A stretch of DNA of 64,000 nucleotides from JAWKRB01 sp041389885 (GTDB taxonomy: Bacteria; Myxococcota_A; Polyangia; Polyangiales; Ga0077539): positions 372,001 through 436,000 of the forward strand of contig JAWKRB010000005.1 in assembly GCA_041389885.1 (NCBI GenBank). The letters are read 5' to 3'. Under the pieces are notes generated by a model. The model did not search any database, was not told where the DNA came from, and saw only the letters and a program-made list of their open reading frames with translations. Made by a program: the position numbers and the translations under genes. This document shows, piece after piece, positions 59,932-64,000 of this stretch. Position 1 is the stretch's first letter; every line of letters begins with the position of its first letter.

Positions 59932-61290
59932 ATGACCACCCCCACCCGTCGATGGCGCGTGCGACCGGCGACGAGGCCCCTGCGCGGTGGCTTCTCGCTC
60001 CCCGGGGACAAATCGATCGGGCACCGGGCGCTGATCCTCGCCTCCCTCGCCGAGGGGAGCTCGCGGCTGCGCTGGCTCTCCCGTGGCGCCGACATCCTCG
60101 CCACCCGCGCGGCCTTCGAGGCCATGGGCGTGGTCATGCGCGACGAGGGCGACGCGCTGCGCGTCGAGGGCGTGGGCCTGGGCGGCCTGCGCGCGGCGCC
60201 GGGCGACATCGACTGCGGCAACTCCGGCACGACCCTCCGGCTCCTCGCCGGAGTGCTTGCGGCGCAAGGCTTTGCGTCTCGCCTCACGGGCGACGACTCG
60301 CTCACGCGACGTCCCATGGGGCGGGTCACGCGGCCGTTGCGCGCGCGGGGCGCGCGCGTCGAGGGCCGGCTCGACGCCGCGCGCAACGACGAGTGCGCGC
60401 CGCTTGAGGTGCGCGGGCTCGAGGGCGGCGCGAGGCTCTGGGAGCTGGAGTACGAGCTGCCCGTGGCGAGCGCGCAGGTGAAGTCGGCGCTGCTGCTCTC
60501 GGGGCTCTTCGCCGACGGCGACACGGCCCTGCGCGAGCCCACCCTCTCGCGGGACCACACCGAGCGCATGCTCCTCGCGATGGGCGCGCCGCTAGAGACC
60601 CTGGGGCCGCTGGTGCGCCTCGACCCCGCGGGCTGGTCGCGGGTCCTCGCGCCCCTCGACCTCGCGGTGCCGGGAGACCCTTCGAGCGCGGCCTTCCTCG
60701 TCGCGGCGGCGCACGTGGTGCCGGGCAGCCGAATCGCGGCGCGGGGCGTGTGCGTGAACCCCACGCGGGCGGGATTTCTCGAGGTGCTGCGCGACCAGGG
60801 CGGCGGCGCGGCGCTCGACCCCAAGGGGGAGCAGGGCTCCGAGCCCGTCGCCGACCTGCACGTGGGACTGCGCGGCGCGGGCGAGGTCCGCGGTCCGGCG
60901 CGGGTGGCGGGGGAGCTCGCGGTGCGCTGCATCGACGAGGTGCCCGCGCTGGTGGCGGTGGCGGCGGTGTCGCCCGGCGTGAGCGAGTTTCGTGACCTCG
61001 CCGAGCTGCGGGTGAAGGAGTCTGACCGCGTGCGCGCGCTCGTCGAGATGCTCCGCGCGTTCTCGATCGAGGCCGAGGAGCGCCCCGACGGACTGCGCGT
61101 CGAGGGCGGACGTCCCCGCGGCGCGACGCTGCGCTCGGGGGGCGATCACCGGGTCGCGATGGCGGCGGCGGTGCTCGCGCTGGGCGCCGAGGGCGAGTCG
61201 ATCATCGACGACGTCGGCTGCGTCGACACGAGCTTTCCTGACTTCGCGCCGCTGCTGCGTGCGCTCGGCGCGGACATCGAGGAGGTCTGA
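59932..61290 (+). CDS. aroA: EPSP synthase (class II-like)
   Basis: A 452-aa enzyme transferring enolpyruvate from PEP to shikimate-3-phosphate in aromatic amino-acid synthesis. LPGDKSIGHRALILASLAEG, then CGNSGTTLRLLAGVL, SRDHTERMLLAMGAP, NPTRAGFLEVL and LRVKESDRVRALVEML are typical. Features such as NSGTTxRL, LTRRPMGR and RDHTE are those of class II enzymes, some of which tolerate glyphosate; class I enzymes usually read GNAGTAMRPL. It heads aroA-cmk-rpsA, a cluster conserved in many bacteria, with 3 bases before cmk. Confidence 0.95.
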   Translation: MTTPTRRWRVRPATRPLRGGFSLPGDKSIGHRALILASLAEGSSRLRWLSRGADILATRAAFEAMGVVMRDEGDALRVEGVGLGGLRAAPGDIDCGNSGTTLRLLAGVLAAQGFASRLTGDDSLTRRPMGRVTRPLRARGARVEGRLDAARNDECAPLEVRGLEGGARLWELEYELPVASAQVKSALLLSGLFADGDTALREPTLSRDHTERMLLAMGAPLETLGPLVRLDPAGWSRVLAPLDLAVPGDPSSAAFLVAAAHVVPGSRIAARGVCVNPTRAGFLEVLRDQGGGAALDPKGEQGSEPVADLHVGLRGAGEVRGPARVAGELAVRCIDEVPALVAVAAVSPGVSEFRDLAELRVKESDRVRALVEMLRAFSIEAEERPDGLRVEGGRPRGATLRSGGDHRVAMAAAVLALGAEGESIIDDVGCVDTSFPDFAPLLRALGADIEEV

Positions 61291-61293
61291 GAC

Positions 61294-62010
61294 ATGAGCA
61301 GGGCGCGGCCGGTGGTGGCGATCGATGGTCCCGCGGGCGCGGGCAAGAGCACCACGGCGCGGGCCGTGGCGGCGGCGCTGGGGTACACCCTGGTCGACAC
61401 GGGCTCGCTCTACCGCGCGGTGGCGCTGCTGGCCCGCGACGCGGGGGTTCGTCTGGACGACGCGGCGGCGGTCGAGGGCCTCGCGGCCGAGGCCGTGGCG
61501 ACGGGGGCGCTGCGCCTCGAGGGCGACGGGGGCGAGACGCGGGTGATGCTCGGCGGGAGCGATCCGGGCGATCGCATTCGCACGCCCGAGCTCTCCATGG
61601 GCGCGAGCACGGTGAGCGCGTACCCTGGGGTGCGCGAGGCGCTGCTCGACGCGCAGCGGAGGTTCGGGCGAGACGGCGGGGTGGTGCTCGAGGGGAGAGA
61701 CATCGGCACGGTGGTCTTTCCCGACGCCGAGGTGAAGATCTACCTCACGGCGCGGCCCGAGGTGCGGGCGCGACGTCGCTTCGAGGAGCTGACGAACCGC
61801 GGGGTCTCGGCCGATTTCGACGAGACCCTCTCCGACGTGGTGCGGCGCGACCTGCAAGACGCCCGGCGGGCCATCGCGCCGCTGCGCGTGGCCGACGACG
61901 CGACCCTGCTCGACGCCTCGGAGCTCACCCCCGACGAGGTCGTCGCGCGCATCGTCGCGAGGGTGCGCGAGGTCGCCGGGGGCGTGACATCTCCGCGCCG
62001 GGGGCTTTGA
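61294..62010 (+). CDS. cmk: Cytidylate kinase
   Basis: A 238-aa nucleoside monophosphate kinase phosphorylating CMP and dCMP. The P-loop is IDGPAGAGKSTTARAVA, and DTGSLYRAVALLA is the substrate-binding signature. VVLEGRDIGTVVFPDAEVK and LTARPEVRARRRFEEL complete the family pattern. It starts 3 bases after aroA and is followed by rpsA, whose promoter begins inside its last codons. Confidence is high. Confidence 0.96.
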   Translation: MSRARPVVAIDGPAGAGKSTTARAVAAALGYTLVDTGSLYRAVALLARDAGVRLDDAAAVEGLAAEAVATGALRLEGDGGETRVMLGGSDPGDRIRTPELSMGASTVSAYPGVREALLDAQRRFGRDGGVVLEGRDIGTVVFPDAEVKIYLTARPEVRARRRFEELTNRGVSADFDETLSDVVRRDLQDARRAIAPLRVADDATLLDASELTPDEVVARIVARVREVAGGVTSPRRGL

Positions 62011-62035
62011 CAGCGGCGGGGGCTTCTACTATTAG
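62007..62035 (+). promoter_or_regulatory. Sigma-70-type promoter of rpsA
   Basis: TTGACA (62007-62012) is followed by a 17-base spacer and TATTAG (62030-62035). An overlapping TACTAT at 62027-62032 has only 14 bases of spacing. The promoter overlaps the cmk stop codon. The transcript would start near 62042 and carry a leader of about 200 bases before the rpsA ATG at 62240. Confidence 0.75.
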
Positions 62036-62239
62036 CGCGCACCTCACTCTGGCGTCGGCGCGCACCGTCGCACTGTGACTCCAACGCGGAATCCATGGGA
62101 GGCCGCGACCCGAACCAACGCGATGGTCGCGCTGGTCGTCCGGGCCGCGGGGCTCCCGATTCCCCTCCGCGACGGGGTCACGGTCGATGCGTCGACGGGC
62201 AGGGTAGATCTCCTGAAAGGACGGTCTCGGAACAACTGC
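62036..62239 (+). other. Long rpsA 5' leader, no gene seen
   Basis: About 200 bases separate the promoter from the rpsA ATG. The frame stays open upstream to 62075 but this extension lacks S1-like sequence, so it is not coding. AAAGGA (62216-62221) is the only purine run and lies 18 bases before the ATG, farther than usual. Leader-mediated self-control by S1 is known in E. coli and is plausible here. Confidence 0.5.
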
Positions 62240-63991
<1,752 letters not shown>

Positions 63992-64000
63992 TCCCACCGC

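Overview
The window is a GC-rich (by eye above 70 percent G+C), densely coded stretch of bacterial chromosome. The gene content points to a Myxococcota (myxobacterial) lineage: two membrane-anchored Ser/Thr protein kinases, a secreted metalloprotease ending in a MYXO-CTERM-like tail, many lipoproteins, a giant cysteine-repeat lipoprotein, an OmpA protein with type-3 thrombospondin repeats, and tail-associated TRAP transporter parts. This assignment rests on gene content and composition, not on a database match. Genes are packed head to tail, often with 4-base GTGA, ATGA or TTGA overlaps. No gap longer than 300 bases was found. I see no insertion sequence, prophage, integrase or CRISPR array.

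Layout: 1-4.3 kb holds a Ser/Thr kinase cut by the window edge, a heterodisulfide-reductase-like Fe-S protein, and a secreted protein with a predicted alpha/alpha barrel. 4.4-8.6 kb holds an OprP-like porin, a class-1 isoprenoid-synthase-like protein and two coupled ArsA/Get3-like ATPases. 8.6-13.4 kb has a lipoprotein, an HtpX protease, a radical SAM protein and a protein with an L7/L12-like C-terminus. 13.6-23.0 kb is one long minus-strand series: a small secreted protein, an NhaR-like regulator, a type I secretion set (ABC, HlyD, TolC), a glycerate-kinase-like P-loop protein and a large secreted haem-motif protein.

23.1-25.5 kb carries a ClpA-like AAA+ gene broken in two by a perfect 23-bp tandem duplication. 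25.5-29.1 kb has a kinase, TlyA and a Pit phosphate transporter. 29.1-37.2 kb has an M15-like peptidase with an SH3 domain, membrane proteins, a methyltransferase, a GH57 branching enzyme and dapA-dapB. 37.2-40.0 kb is a minus-strand set: a TatT-like lipoprotein, a DctP-type binding protein and endonuclease III. 40.1-44.0 kb contains secreted proteins (matrixin-like protease, HEAT-repeat lipoprotein, FGE-sulfatase-fold protein).

44.0-44.9 kb has infC and tRNA-Val(GAC). 45.0-48.3 kb encodes outer-membrane and envelope proteins. 48.4-55.5 kb is a chaperone operon: grpE, dnaK, two dnaJ genes and a HEAT-repeat protein. 55.5-59.9 kb has the cysteine-repeat lipoprotein and another lipoprotein. 59.9-64 kb is the conserved aroA-cmk-rpsA cluster, with a consensus-like sigma-70 promoter before rpsA.

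The most notable observations are the duplication that splits the clpA-like gene, an export ABC protein whose nucleotide-binding domain has lost its catalytic motifs, a perfect AT-rich palindrome in front of that exporter, the asymmetric ArsA pair coupled to an isoprenoid-fold protein, and the alternating two-type cysteine repeats.
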